Source: Candidatus Bathyarchaeota archaeon
Lineage (GTDB): Archaea > Thermoproteota > Bathyarchaeia > Bathyarchaeales > Bathycorpusculaceae
Length of the DNA stretch: 64,000 nucleotides
NCBI GenBank assembly: GCA_026014725.1
Contig: JAOZHV010000044.1
Location: 278,272-342,271 of the forward strand
Direction of reading: 5' to 3'
In this document: piece after piece, positions 43,596-53,061 of the stretch
Position numbering within the stretch: position 1 is the first letter of the stretch
Layout: every line of letters begins with the position of its first letter
Translations under genes and position numbers: made by a program
The notes under the pieces: model-generated
Told to the model about the DNA's origin: nothing
Seen by the model: only the letters and a program-made list of their open reading frames with translations
The model's database searches: none

Positions 43596-44717
43596 GTGAG
43601 CACCAAAGCACTGTTAGATAAGATTCCTAAGTCAGCAAAAATAGCGGTTATCATCGTTTTAATGGTTAAAATTATTGTTTTCACCATAGGTTACGTGGTA
43701 ACTTACATCAATAATGGTCCTGCCTCGCCATTAACTATAATGGGGGACATGTTTTACCGTTGGGATGCATCAAACTACGTTGACATTGCACAGAATTGGT
43801 ATGTTAACACTGGTAACCAAGCGAACTTTATCGTTTTTTTTCCTCTCTACCCGCTTATTATTCGGGCAGTCACGGTTGATTTAAGCTGCATCAAGCTCAC
43901 AGCACTTATAGTTTCAAACATCAGCAGTTTAGTCGCCTTCTTCTACCTTTACAAACTGGCAAAATTAGAATTCAACGAGAGCGTAGCCGTGAAAGCCATG
44001 CTATTTTTGAGCGTTTTTCCAACAGCATACTTTCTATCTGCGCCCTACACAGAAGGGCTCTTTTTCGCCTTAGTAATCGCTGCTTTTTACTATGCACGGC
44101 TCGGCAAATGGTATCTTACAGGGGCATTTAGTTTGTTTGCATCCTTAACAAGGCTAGCTGGGCTGCTGCTTTTGCCTGTGTTTCTAGTAGAGTATTTTCA
44201 TCAGAAAGGTTGGAAACCAAAGGCAGACTTGAAAATTCTTTGGGCGTTTTCACCGTTGGCTGGCTTTCTGATTTACCTTAACATCAACAATCAGGTTACC
44301 GGAAACCCCTTTACATTTATGACAGTAGAAGCAACGCACTGGTTTAACACGTTTGACCCATTGCTCGGTTTGAAGAGAGCGTTTGGTTTGGTAACGACCG
44401 CATCTTATCCAGACGTTATTACCATTGGTATTGCACCACTGTTTTTTGCTATCTTGGGACTTTTGATAGTTGGGTTTGCTGTTTGGCGGCGTCTGCGTCC
44501 CTCTTACATCGTTTACATGTTTCTCTCTTGGGGTCTTGCAGTTTCAACGTCATGGTGGATTAGTGTTCCCCGCTACATCATGGCAATGTTTCCAATGTTC
44601 TTGCTGCTTGGGCTACTTACTAACAGAAAAGAAGTAAATGCTGTAATAGTGCTTGCGTCAGGGGCAGCGTTGTGTTATTTTACAGTGTTCTTTGCGTTAG
44701 GTTGGTGGGCGTTTTAA
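43596..44717 (+). CDS. PIG-V-like mannosyltransferase
   Basis: A 373-residue polytopic GT-C protein. The first loop motif GDMFYRWDASNYVDIAQNW, followed by FIVFFPLYPLIIRAVT, is the hallmark of the PIG-V/archaeal mannosyltransferase family that uses a lipid-linked mannose donor. About nine membrane helices follow (AFFYLYKLA; GLLLLPVFLVEYF; FLSWGLAVSTSWW). It probably transfers mannose to a surface lipid or glycan on the outer face. The start is GTG at 43596, with no clear Shine-Dalgarno. Its stop overlaps the convergent asparaginyl-tRNA synthetase gene by 4 nt. Confidence 0.88.
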   Translation: MSTKALLDKIPKSAKIAVIIVLMVKIIVFTIGYVVTYINNGPASPLTIMGDMFYRWDASNYVDIAQNWYVNTGNQANFIVFFPLYPLIIRAVTVDLSCIKLTALIVSNISSLVAFFYLYKLAKLEFNESVAVKAMLFLSVFPTAYFLSAPYTEGLFFALVIAAFYYARLGKWYLTGAFSLFASLTRLAGLLLLPVFLVEYFHQKGWKPKADLKILWAFSPLAGFLIYLNINNQVTGNPFTFMTVEATHWFNTFDPLLGLKRAFGLVTTASYPDVITIGIAPLFFAILGLLIVGFAVWRRLRPSYIVYMFLSWGLAVSTSWWISVPRYIMAMFPMFLLLGLLTNRKEVNAVIVLASGAALCYFTVFFALGWWAF

Positions 44718-45997
44718 GGATAAAATCTTCTCGTAGTTCTTGGGAATGGTATGGCGTCAATTATGTTGTCTAAGTCAAGCATCCACACCAGCAAGCGCTC
44801 TAACCCCATTCCGAAACCGACATGCGGCACAGTGCCATATCGTCTGAGGTCAAGGTACCATTCGTAGTCTTCGGGTTTTAAGCCCTGTTGCTTCATGCGT
44901 TCGATAAGTGTGTCTTTGTTGTCTTCTCTTGCGCCGCCGGTGCTGATTTCGCCTATGCGTGGCACCATCATGTCAACGGACATGGCGACTTCTGGGTGGT
45001 CACGGTAGGTCTTGCAGTAAAAAGCTTTAATCTCAGTTGGGTAATCGTAGACAAAGAAGGGCTTGCCGAACTCGTCAGCTAGCGCCTTCTCATCCTCGTA
45101 GCCGAGGTCAGAGCCCCAAGACAACTGAGGATTCTTCGATTTAAGTTTCTCAATGGCTTCTTTGTAAGTTATTCTTGGAAACGGCGTCTTCACGGCTTGG
45201 AGTTTAGTGATATCAGCGCCTAATTCCTTGAATTCTTTTTGGCATGACGCGCCAACAGTGTGGCAAACATAAGTCATTAAGCCTTCCTCAAAATTCATTA
45301 AGTCATTCATGTCTGCGAAAGGCCACTCGCCCTCCATATGCCAATATTCGGTTAAGTGCCGAATAGTTCGACTTTTTTCCGCACGGAACGAAGGAGCAAT
45401 ACAGTAGACTTTCTCTAATGAGTAGATTAGGATTTCAAGGTAGAGTTGGCTACTCTGTGTTAAGTAGAGGTCCTGGTCGAAATATTTTAAGCCGAAAAGC
45501 GTGGAGCCGCCTTCTACAGCTGCTGAAATGAACATCGGCGGTGAAACTTCCGTGAAGTCTTGGGTTTTGAAGTATCGGCGTGATGCTTCTAACACTTCGG
45601 CTCGGACTTTCATAACCAAGTTCATTTTTCTGCTTCTTAACCACAAGTGGCGCATGTCGCGGATGAATTCTTCACTTTTATCCTTTGCAATCGGGAAAGT
45701 TTCAGCCAAACCAATAATACAGATGGCTTCAGCACCGATTTCATATCCGCCTGGAGCCCGCTTGTCTTCTTTAACGGTGCCTTCAAGTGAAAGTGAAGAT
45801 TCTATTGTTAATTTTTGCGCTTCAATCCAGCAAGGGCTGTTTTTCTTTACAGTGCACTGGATTACACCTGTGGAGTCACGAATTAGCAAGAAGATGAGTT
45901 CTTTTCCTTCACGCTTGCGGTAGACCCAACCGCGGACTGCTATTTTTTGATCCGTGTATTTGTCTTCTAGTATTTGGCTTATTTTCACAAGTGCCAT
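44714..45997 (-). CDS. asnS: Asparaginyl-tRNA synthetase
   Basis: A 427-residue class II aminoacyl-tRNA synthetase. It has an N-terminal OB fold (IAVRGWVYRKREGKELIFLLIRD), motif 2 in FRAEKSRTIRHLTEYWHMEGEW and motif 3 in GFGMGLERLLVW. The features that set AsnRS apart from AspRS are the ISAAVEGGSTLF region and the end YLDLRRYGTVPHVGFG. The chain charges tRNA-Asn directly, so the organism need not use the amidotransferase route for this tRNA. ATG start. Monocistronic, convergent with the mannosyltransferase. Confidence 0.93.
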   Translation of the reverse strand: MALVKISQILEDKYTDQKIAVRGWVYRKREGKELIFLLIRDSTGVIQCTVKKNSPCWIEAQKLTIESSLSLEGTVKEDKRAPGGYEIGAEAICIIGLAETFPIAKDKSEEFIRDMRHLWLRSRKMNLVMKVRAEVLEASRRYFKTQDFTEVSPPMFISAAVEGGSTLFGLKYFDQDLYLTQSSQLYLEILIYSLEKVYCIAPSFRAEKSRTIRHLTEYWHMEGEWPFADMNDLMNFEEGLMTYVCHTVGASCQKEFKELGADITKLQAVKTPFPRITYKEAIEKLKSKNPQLSWGSDLGYEDEKALADEFGKPFFVYDYPTEIKAFYCKTYRDHPEVAMSVDMMVPRIGEISTGGAREDNKDTLIERMKQQGLKPEDYEWYLDLRRYGTVPHVGFGMGLERLLVWMLDLDNIIDAIPFPRTTRRFYP

Positions 45998-46172
45998 GGT
46001 GCATCAACTGTTTGCAGATATACTTATCTTGTAACCTAAATGCCTATCGATAATTATATTCGTATAATTTGGAATGAGATATATTAGGAATCAAGGGGTA
46101 AAGCGCTACAAGACTACAAACTCGATGAATTCACATTATGTGCGCAAGTCTTATGTACAGTTCAAATAAACT

Positions 46173-47093
46173 ATGCCTTTTATTCGGATGGCATCCGAAA
46201 AGTTGGGCAGGCAGACGGGCTTTATGCAAGAAGACATTGTTGTAAAATTGACAGGTTTCGGCTTCACAGTCAACCAAGCCAAAGTATACTTAAGTATCGT
46301 CCAGTCTGGCAGAACAAGGGTAGAAAGGATATCCAAAAATACACAGCTCCATAGGCAGGACATTTACAAGCTTTTGCCTAAACTGGAAAAAATGGGTTTA
46401 ATTGTTAAATCACTCGAGAAACCCTTCACTGTTGAGGCTATTCCAGTAGAAGATGGTTTAGGAAACATCATTTTTAAAGAAAAAGAGAAAACTAAAAGAA
46501 TGATTTCACTTTTAGAACGGAACTTAAAAGAAATAGTTTCGTCTATTCAGTCCCAACCACAAATTCAGGATGAAGCACGCTTTACACTTTTAACAACAGA
46601 ACAAGCAATTCTAAACAAGAGCCGAATTACTTTTAGTGAACCAAGAAAAAAGATACAAATTGTATGCTCTATCAAATACATAACAAACGGAGTTTTGCAT
46701 GACCTCCGAATATATCTGCGAACAATCGCTGACGGCAATTCAAAAATATGGTTCATCATAGTCGGCTCACAAGACATAGATTCTGTTAAGCGTATCATCG
46801 AAAAGATAGCGCCCACTAAGGGGCAATTCAAAGCTAAGTGGATAAACAAGAGCATTTGCGAAAACTATCAGGTCATAGATGACAAGGAAGTATGGATTGC
46901 GACTCAACAGCACACAAAAAGGGGATATCCGTGTTTCCTATTGACTAACGACCAAAACATAATAGGCACCTTTAGTGAACACTTCAAAGAAACTTGGAGT
47001 AACCCAAAAGCTATCACAATCTATAGTAATAACAAAAAAGAATTAGCTACACAGTTGAATAATGGAAAAATAATTGCCAAAACAATCATTTAG
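46173..47093 (+). CDS. TrmB-family transcriptional regulator
   Basis: A 306-residue archaeal regulator. Residues 22-90 form the TrmB winged-helix (LTGFGFTVNQAKVYLSIVQSGRTRVERIS; IYKLLPKLEKMGLI). The rest is a coiled-coil (KEKTKRMISLLERNLKEIVSSI) and a phospholipase-D-like or ligand domain (EARFTLLTTEQAILNKSR; IWFIIVGSQDIDSVKRIIEK). Many TrmB proteins sense sugars; some, in other groups, sense different ligands. The start may be internal: an ATG at 46224 (MQEDIVVKLTG) fits the family better. It converges on the MFS gene. Confidence 0.85.
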   Translation: MPFIRMASEKLGRQTGFMQEDIVVKLTGFGFTVNQAKVYLSIVQSGRTRVERISKNTQLHRQDIYKLLPKLEKMGLIVKSLEKPFTVEAIPVEDGLGNIIFKEKEKTKRMISLLERNLKEIVSSIQSQPQIQDEARFTLLTTEQAILNKSRITFSEPRKKIQIVCSIKYITNGVLHDLRIYLRTIADGNSKIWFIIVGSQDIDSVKRIIEKIAPTKGQFKAKWINKSICENYQVIDDKEVWIATQQHTKRGYPCFLLTNDQNIIGTFSEHFKETWSNPKAITIYSNNKKELATQLNNGKIIAKTII

Positions 47094-47100
47094 CTATTTT

Positions 47101-48345
47101 TTATACCTCTTTAACTGCTGGCTCGTAAACTTGCCAGAAAACAAAAACTGAGAGCGGTATTGCAGTTATTGCTAGCAAAAGAAACGGAAGCTGCGGCGAA
47201 ACAAAAGCGTACAGAAAGCCGATAAGCACCTGCAGGAGCGCTTGCGCTATAAACATGAAAAATTGCAAGCACCCCGTGACTGTCCCCCTCAAACCTCTGG
47301 GAATTAAATCACCCATCAAAACCTGATAGCTGTTCAGCTGCAAAAGGTTGCCTAATCCAAAGAAGAAAAATGCAAGCAACAACATGTTAAAATCGGCGTT
47401 TATGAAAAGGAGCATGCCTGGAACATAGAGTAAATAGCCCAGTATTAGGAACCGTTTTTTCCCCAAGACATCCATGCTTAAACCAGCGATGATGGCTGGG
47501 ATGGCGATGCTCAAATATCGGAACGCCACAACGATTGCCCATTGCGTCTCTGAGATTCCAAGCTCGTAGGTGGCGTAAACAACAAAGTAAGTTTGGCAGC
47601 TGACAACTAAGCCGTTGATGATTATGATTGCTAAAAAAAGGTTAAAGGCTGATTTGGGAACTTTTCGCCAGACGCTCAAGCCTTCTTTTACTGCTTTAGG
47701 GTATTGGCGTAAAACACTGATTAGATTAGGTCGTATTGTTCCGGCACTCGCAGGCAGGGTTTCTTTGAGCTTGAATCTTAGGATGGCTGCTGAAAAGTAA
47801 GCAACAGAAGCTATAGTGTAGGCTATCCGCATGCCTAAGTCGAAATTAAAAGTGGCAACCAAATATTGAGCGATAATTGGGGCAGGTAACAAAACTAGAG
47901 TTGAAACCACTGATTGGAAACTAAACCCAGCCCCCCTGTTCTGAGGCGGCAGTGAATCGATAACCATTGCCATCAGGGCTGGACCGTAAATGGAGCACAA
48001 GTTTTGGATAAGTAACCCTATCATTATGAAGTGCCATGATGGCGCAAAAATGAAAAACAAACTGCCGATGGCTATCCCAAAAGTCATAGAGACAATTAGC
48101 CATCTTCTGCCATGTTTATCCGCAAGGTATCCGCCTGGAAATTGCACAAGAGCGATTGCGATGGAGCCAACAAATCCTATTATTGAAATCAAAAACACGT
48201 CAGCGCCTAAATGCAGGTAGAAAAGACTAGCATACGTGTCTGGGATTGGCTGCGCAAAGAAGAATATTATCCAGCTAATAGTTATGATTAGAAAGTTGCC
48301 TCTCAGGACAGCGGATTCTCCGCGGAAAAGCGATGCCATCTTCAT
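47101..48345 (-). CDS. Major facilitator superfamily transporter
   Basis: A 414-residue membrane carrier with twelve predicted helices. The conserved loop 2-3 motif GGYLADKHGRRWLI is present, and the counterpart in the second half is MDVLGKKRFLILG. Substrate cannot be told; members move sugars, drugs, metabolites or ions with a proton or sodium gradient. The proton gradient could be fed by the P-type ATPase at the left end. The ATG is preceded by ctgagcaatgaag. Isolated, convergent with the TrmB gene. Confidence 0.88.
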   Translation of the reverse strand: MKMASLFRGESAVLRGNFLIITISWIIFFFAQPIPDTYASLFYLHLGADVFLISIIGFVGSIAIALVQFPGGYLADKHGRRWLIVSMTFGIAIGSLFFIFAPSWHFIMIGLLIQNLCSIYGPALMAMVIDSLPPQNRGAGFSFQSVVSTLVLLPAPIIAQYLVATFNFDLGMRIAYTIASVAYFSAAILRFKLKETLPASAGTIRPNLISVLRQYPKAVKEGLSVWRKVPKSAFNLFLAIIIINGLVVSCQTYFVVYATYELGISETQWAIVVAFRYLSIAIPAIIAGLSMDVLGKKRFLILGYLLYVPGMLLFINADFNMLLLAFFFFGLGNLLQLNSYQVLMGDLIPRGLRGTVTGCLQFFMFIAQALLQVLIGFLYAFVSPQLPFLLLAITAIPLSVFVFWQVYEPAVKEV

Positions 48346-48491
48346 TGCTCAGATGAATTCTGCATAAGCATTATTTAAATTGAGAGCAAACCGACCCTCT
48401 TCATCTCAGACAGTTATTTTATCAATATAGACACGTAATCTTACCCAAATTCTTAAATCGCCCTTACGATGAGCTAACTTAGATTGAAATC

Positions 48492-49862
48492 ATGCAAAGC
48501 GCCCAAGAAGGAAACCATAAACTTAAAGCGCTCAAAATTTCAGCTGTTGCAATCTTTAGTGTTGTAATCGTTGAGGTTATAATAGGCTTAATCGTTAACA
48601 GCCTTGCTATACTTAGCGACGGTTTACATGCACTTTTGGACGCCTTATCGATGGTTATGCTGTTTTTTGCTGTTCGCGCTTCAATTAAGCCTCCGGACGA
48701 GGAGCACACTTATGGGCACGAAAAATTTGAAACAATAGGCGGACTAATCGGGGGCATAGTCCTAATTGCTGTGGCTATTCTGATTTTCTATGAAGCCGCT
48801 ATTCGATTAATTGAAAACACTCAGATTACTGCTGGCGTGGAGTTTGCAGGTTTCATAGCTATTGGTTATGCGCTTTTCATCTCTTTGCTTAGGGTCACCG
48901 TTTTTAGAAAAGTCCAGCACCTTGAAAGCTCGTCAATGAAGGCGGGTCTATACGATGCTATCGCAGACTTAAGCTCAACTCTGATAGCTTTGCTTGGTTT
49001 TGGCTTAGCCACTGTGGGAATTTTTAATGCAGACGCCTTTGCCTCCATCTTTCTTGGCGTTATGCTTAGCTATTTGAGCATCAAACTTGTGAAATCAAGC
49101 GTTATGGAACTCAGTGACACTGCCTCAAGAGAACTGGTTCAAAAAACAAGGAAGGCTATTTCTTCTTGTGATGGTGTGGTGAAAACTGAAAATCTTAAGG
49201 TTCGTAAAGTAAGTTCCAAGATTTTCGTTGAGGCGTCAGTTCAAGTTCCAAAAGTGATGAGTCTAGAAGAAGCGCATTCTTTAGCGTCAAAGATTGAAAC
49301 TTGCCTGAAGGAGCAAATGGGCACTGTTGAAGCAACTATTCACATTGAACCTTTCGATAAGGGCACTAAACTGGATGAATTAGTAGAGAAGCTGGCGACC
49401 GCTGACGGTGTAAAAGAAGTGCACGAGATATCCACAATTTATGCTGGCGGCAAGCTATACATCACCCTGCATGCCTATGTTAACCCTGAATTGTCAGTTG
49501 AAGAAGCGCACAAAATTGCAGAGACCATTGAACAAAGAATGCATGCAGGCATAAAGCCTCTAGAAAACGTTACAGTGCACATAGAGCCTTCAGGCGTTGC
49601 TATTCCAACTGCAGAAATAGACAATGCGCAGCTCCGAAAAGTAATTGAGAAAACAGCTAAAGGTATTGCAACAAACCTGCGTATTAAACGAGTCGTAACT
49701 TATGTTTCTGAAGGCAAACGCTATATCAACATTGACTGCTGTTTTACCAAGCAAGTGCAGATAAAGGAAGCGCACAGGTTAGCTTCACAGGTTGAAAAGG
49801 AAACTAAGGAGCAGTTTGCAAACGCTGTGGTTACGGTGCACATAGAGCCAGAAGGCATATAG
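48492..49862 (+). CDS. Cation diffusion facilitator with three tandem C-terminal domains
   Basis: A 456-residue metal efflux protein. The first 200 residues are the six-helix CDF transport domain: metal residues H46xxxD50 (DGLHALLDAL) in the second helix and D155xxxD159 (YDAIADLSS) in the fifth, then HTYGHEKFE on the loop. The C-terminal dimerisation domain is repeated three times: about 205-275 (VRKVSSKIFVEASVQVP, ending TIHIEP), 285-365 (ISTIYAGGKLYITLHAYVN, ending TVHIEPSG) and 375-456 (VVTYVSEGKRYINIDCCF, ending VTVHIEPEG). Standard members have one. It exports Zn, Fe, Mn or similar in exchange for protons. ATG start after gattgaaatc. Confidence 0.9.
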   Translation: MQSAQEGNHKLKALKISAVAIFSVVIVEVIIGLIVNSLAILSDGLHALLDALSMVMLFFAVRASIKPPDEEHTYGHEKFETIGGLIGGIVLIAVAILIFYEAAIRLIENTQITAGVEFAGFIAIGYALFISLLRVTVFRKVQHLESSSMKAGLYDAIADLSSTLIALLGFGLATVGIFNADAFASIFLGVMLSYLSIKLVKSSVMELSDTASRELVQKTRKAISSCDGVVKTENLKVRKVSSKIFVEASVQVPKVMSLEEAHSLASKIETCLKEQMGTVEATIHIEPFDKGTKLDELVEKLATADGVKEVHEISTIYAGGKLYITLHAYVNPELSVEEAHKIAETIEQRMHAGIKPLENVTVHIEPSGVAIPTAEIDNAQLRKVIEKTAKGIATNLRIKRVVTYVSEGKRYINIDCCFTKQVQIKEAHRLASQVEKETKEQFANAVVTVHIEPEGI

Positions 49863-49983
49863 AAAGTAAAGTCATAAAACACGTCATTGTATGTTGGGGA
49901 CATGAAAGATAGTTTCTGGTAAAGCTTTTTAATACTCTTTGTTCACTACGATATTCAGAACGATAGAATTTGAGTGTGTAAGT

Positions 49984-52224
49984 ATGCTATCTCGGTCAGC
50001 AACAGTTAAACTAAAAGCTATCTTGGTAATCGACTTAATTATCATAGCCGTAGCAGCCGGCGTGTACTTTTATCTTCAAGACCAAGGTTTGGTGTCAGGC
50101 GCAGAAAAACCAGCCGAATATGTCTATACAGACCTTAAAATCAGCCCTCATGAAGTTTATGCTGGTGAAGCCGTGGTTATCTCGGTTAACGTAACCAATA
50201 TCGGTGACCGTGAAGGCAACTTAACGGTAAACCTTGAAATTAATGAGGTAATAAAAGACACTGCTAACATTACGCTTTCCGGGAATTATACTTCTGAAAT
50301 TGTTGAGTTTACCTACATTGAAATGGTGGATGGTACTTACAACGTTAAAGTTGGCGATTTAACTGGCGAATTCGTTGTAAAAGAGGCACCGCCTGAATTC
50401 AGCAAAATCATTCTTTCAGGCTTGAAACTTAATCCCTATGAAGCGTGGCCTGATGACCCAGTTACGGTCACTGTGAATGCTCAAAATCCAACGTCAGAAG
50501 TAGACACGATGATGATAAAGATATCGGTCGATGAGGTGGTGGTGCAATCACAAGTTATTTCAATGGCTGGAGGAGCAACCCAAACATTTGAGTTCATAGT
50601 TAATGTGACCTCTGAAGGAAAACATACAATAAAAGTAAACACTCTGAGTGCAACATTAACTATAGTTCCAAAAGGATACCATACTTTAACCATCAACAGG
50701 TCGGGCGGCGGCTCGAAATCGTTGCCTTTCACGTTAAACGGTGAGCAGTTACAAACGCCCTATACTGCGGTCTTACCTGAGGGGCAATACACTTTATCTG
50801 TTCCAAACCCCTTCGATGTTGGAACAGGAGTGTTAGAGTTCTCATATTGGAGTGACGGAGTAACAACTGCAACTAGAACGTTCACTTTAGATAAAAAACT
50901 GATTATAGTTGCAACCTACACCTTAATAAGTGGCTACGCATCCTGCCCCTCACTGTACTATTGGGATGGAACAGACTACGTTTACGTCACAGAAGTTTCA
51001 AATGCTGGCTGGTTAGGATACATCGACTATATCACTCCCGACGGAGAAGTGGTATTCGGTGGCGGAAACCCATGGGACCACATAAAACTTGACAGCACTA
51101 AACTTGCGATAAAAGACGTTGACGGCGACGGTTACTTTGACCTGGTGCTTTTCCAGCAATGGGACGAAATCTTCTACTTAGACGCAGCTTACATGGTTGT
51201 GGTTGACCACCCGATAGGCACGGACGTTTATGCAACGATGCCTAACTACATCAACCAAGTCTTTAACGGACAAATCTACACCGTAAACAAAAACAACATA
51301 TTGACTCCAATTTCAGCTGTAAATGAAAAGGGAGAGAACGTTCTTGCAAACATCCTACAAATCGACGGCATCTTCACTCCGGGTCAAAATGGTATAGAAA
51401 GCCCGGCATGGAATAACATTACCTTAAACCAGTTGACTCTAAATCTAGGTGACCTATCTAACGCTGAACAAATAAAGCTTGTAATGCACGGCATGGTTGA
51501 TTGGGGCGCACCTGAACCTTACTACACCTTAATTGACCTCTTTAAAGAAGCAGCCACCCAAGGCTTAATCAAACAAAATACGCAAATTTACCCAGCGCCC
51601 TACATGGAAGTCAAAGATGCAAACGGTAACTGGATACGTGTTCCGCAAGACAAGCAGATGCCCCATCCCTCTGATTATGTTCCGCGAAGCTTTGTAGTTG
51701 ACCTGACAGGAGTGTTTCCTGAAGGAATAACTAATTATGAGTTACGGATAACCAACTTCTTCAACGTGACCTTCGATTACATTGGAATCGATGTGTCAAA
51801 ACAAGAGCCAATAATCATTCAAACAATCAAACCAACAGCCATTCTTGAACCCTTAGACTTCGGCATGACCGCCTCCACAGCTTCAGGAAGCTTCACCAGA
51901 TACGGCGATGTCACTGCTTTACTTGCGGAAGCTGACGACATGTACATTATAGGCATGCAAGGAGACAAAGTTTCAATGAAATTCAACGCTGACACCCTCG
52001 AACCAGTGCCCGAAGGCATGGAACGGGACTACTTCTTGTTCGTGGCATGCTGGTTTAAAGACCCGCCTGGAAACTGGGGCTACGAATTTGATTTTACTGT
52101 GAACCCGTTACCTTTCATAGCTATGAGCGGATTCCCCTACCCCAGCACGGAGAGTTACCCCTACGACGCAGTACACTTGGCATACCTGCAACAGTACAAC
52201 ACTCGCATAATAGCACCGCCATAA
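49984..52224 (+). CDS. Large membrane-anchored surface protein
   Basis: From the ATG at 49984 the product is 746 residues. The frame is open to 49939, but the shorter start follows a TATA-like ctttttaata (49923-49932) and gives a clean anchor (LKAILVIDLIIIAVAAGVYFYL). After the N-terminal helix come two CARDB/Ig-like modules (YTDLKISPHEVYAGEAVVI; GLKLNPYEAWPDDPVTV), a PEGA-like stretch (GYHTLTINRSGGG), and a FG-GAP-like repeat region (YYWDGTDYVYVTEVSNAGWLG; IKDVDGDGYFDLVLF, with Ca-binding DVDGDG). It lacks a C-terminal anchor. The form is that of an adhesin or S-layer-associated protein; no ligand is known. Confidence 0.8.
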   Translation: MLSRSATVKLKAILVIDLIIIAVAAGVYFYLQDQGLVSGAEKPAEYVYTDLKISPHEVYAGEAVVISVNVTNIGDREGNLTVNLEINEVIKDTANITLSGNYTSEIVEFTYIEMVDGTYNVKVGDLTGEFVVKEAPPEFSKIILSGLKLNPYEAWPDDPVTVTVNAQNPTSEVDTMMIKISVDEVVVQSQVISMAGGATQTFEFIVNVTSEGKHTIKVNTLSATLTIVPKGYHTLTINRSGGGSKSLPFTLNGEQLQTPYTAVLPEGQYTLSVPNPFDVGTGVLEFSYWSDGVTTATRTFTLDKKLIIVATYTLISGYASCPSLYYWDGTDYVYVTEVSNAGWLGYIDYITPDGEVVFGGGNPWDHIKLDSTKLAIKDVDGDGYFDLVLFQQWDEIFYLDAAYMVVVDHPIGTDVYATMPNYINQVFNGQIYTVNKNNILTPISAVNEKGENVLANILQIDGIFTPGQNGIESPAWNNITLNQLTLNLGDLSNAEQIKLVMHGMVDWGAPEPYYTLIDLFKEAATQGLIKQNTQIYPAPYMEVKDANGNWIRVPQDKQMPHPSDYVPRSFVVDLTGVFPEGITNYELRITNFFNVTFDYIGIDVSKQEPIIIQTIKPTAILEPLDFGMTASTASGSFTRYGDVTALLAEADDMYIIGMQGDKVSMKFNADTLEPVPEGMERDYFLFVACWFKDPPGNWGYEFDFTVNPLPFIAMSGFPYPSTESYPYDAVHLAYLQQYNTRIIAPP

Positions 52225-52316
52225 ACCGTTCTACTCTTCCTTTTATTCTGCAAAAATCAAAGGTTTAACTGTAAAACGCTAAGTTCTGTAAGCTTTAAAT
52301 GGTATAGCCTCATTAT

Positions 52317-53048
52317 TTGCTTAATCAAAATTTCAACGTGAACACTCGCATGTCGTGGATACCTCAAATCTCTAATCCGTATATTGGCGCTTTTGCAGGG
52401 GGCTTGCTGTATGGGTTAGCGGTTTGCACCTCAGCCTGTCTTCCCGTGGTGGCAAGTTACATCGCAGGCATCGGCTCTGGATTCCAAAAAAGCATGAAAG
52501 TAACCTTCATTTTTAACTCAGGAAGAATCCTTGCTTACGCGCTAATCGGTGGAGCAATAGGATTACTCAGCGGATTAATTCACCTGTCAGTTTCAGACAC
52601 CACCCTTGGACCGTTTCAAGTTTACTCTTCAGTTGCTTTTGGCATAGTAAGCATAGTAATCGGAACAAGCATCATACTGAAAGCAAAAAAAATATGCGAC
52701 TGCAACATGCAAGACAACAAAAACCTAACTGCGAGAAGCAGAATGAGCAGGTTCGAGGTAGATTTAGGCGCTTTTTCTCTTGGATTAAGCAGAGGGTTAA
52801 TCGTGTGTCCACCGTTGATTGCGTTACTGCTTTATTCAATACCTTTCTCTAATCCGCTTGGAACTGTAGCTATTGCGGTGTTGTTTGGTTTAGGAACCGC
52901 CCTATCGCCGATTTTGTTGCTGGGCGGGGTTACAGGTTGGCTTTTAAACAAGGCACCCTTATTTCGTAAGTGGATTTCAGTTGGTGGAGCGGCGATATTG
53001 ATAGTGCTCGGCGCTATCACAATAATAAGCTCGGTAGTGGGACTATGA
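52317..53048 (+). CDS. CcdA/DsbD-like transmembrane electron carrier
   Basis: A 243-residue protein with six helices, similar to the CcdA core of DsbD, which carries reducing power across the membrane through cysteines. The first helix has CTSACLPVVASYI, the GxF/NSGR loop FNSGRILAYALIGGAIG, and the fourth has GLSRGLIVCPPLIALLLY, giving the pair of cysteines (in CTSAC and VCPP) expected in this family. The frame begins with TTG at 52317; an ATG at 52350 (MSWIPQ) is a possible later start. It is the first gene of the six-gene redox operon, 13 nt before the membrane ferredoxin. Cytochrome c maturation is less likely because no haem-lyase genes are adjacent. Confidence 0.75.
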   Translation: MLNQNFNVNTRMSWIPQISNPYIGAFAGGLLYGLAVCTSACLPVVASYIAGIGSGFQKSMKVTFIFNSGRILAYALIGGAIGLLSGLIHLSVSDTTLGPFQVYSSVAFGIVSIVIGTSIILKAKKICDCNMQDNKNLTARSRMSRFEVDLGAFSLGLSRGLIVCPPLIALLLYSIPFSNPLGTVAIAVLFGLGTALSPILLLGGVTGWLLNKAPLFRKWISVGGAAILIVLGAITIISSVVGL

Positions 53049-53061
53049 AAGGTGACAAACG

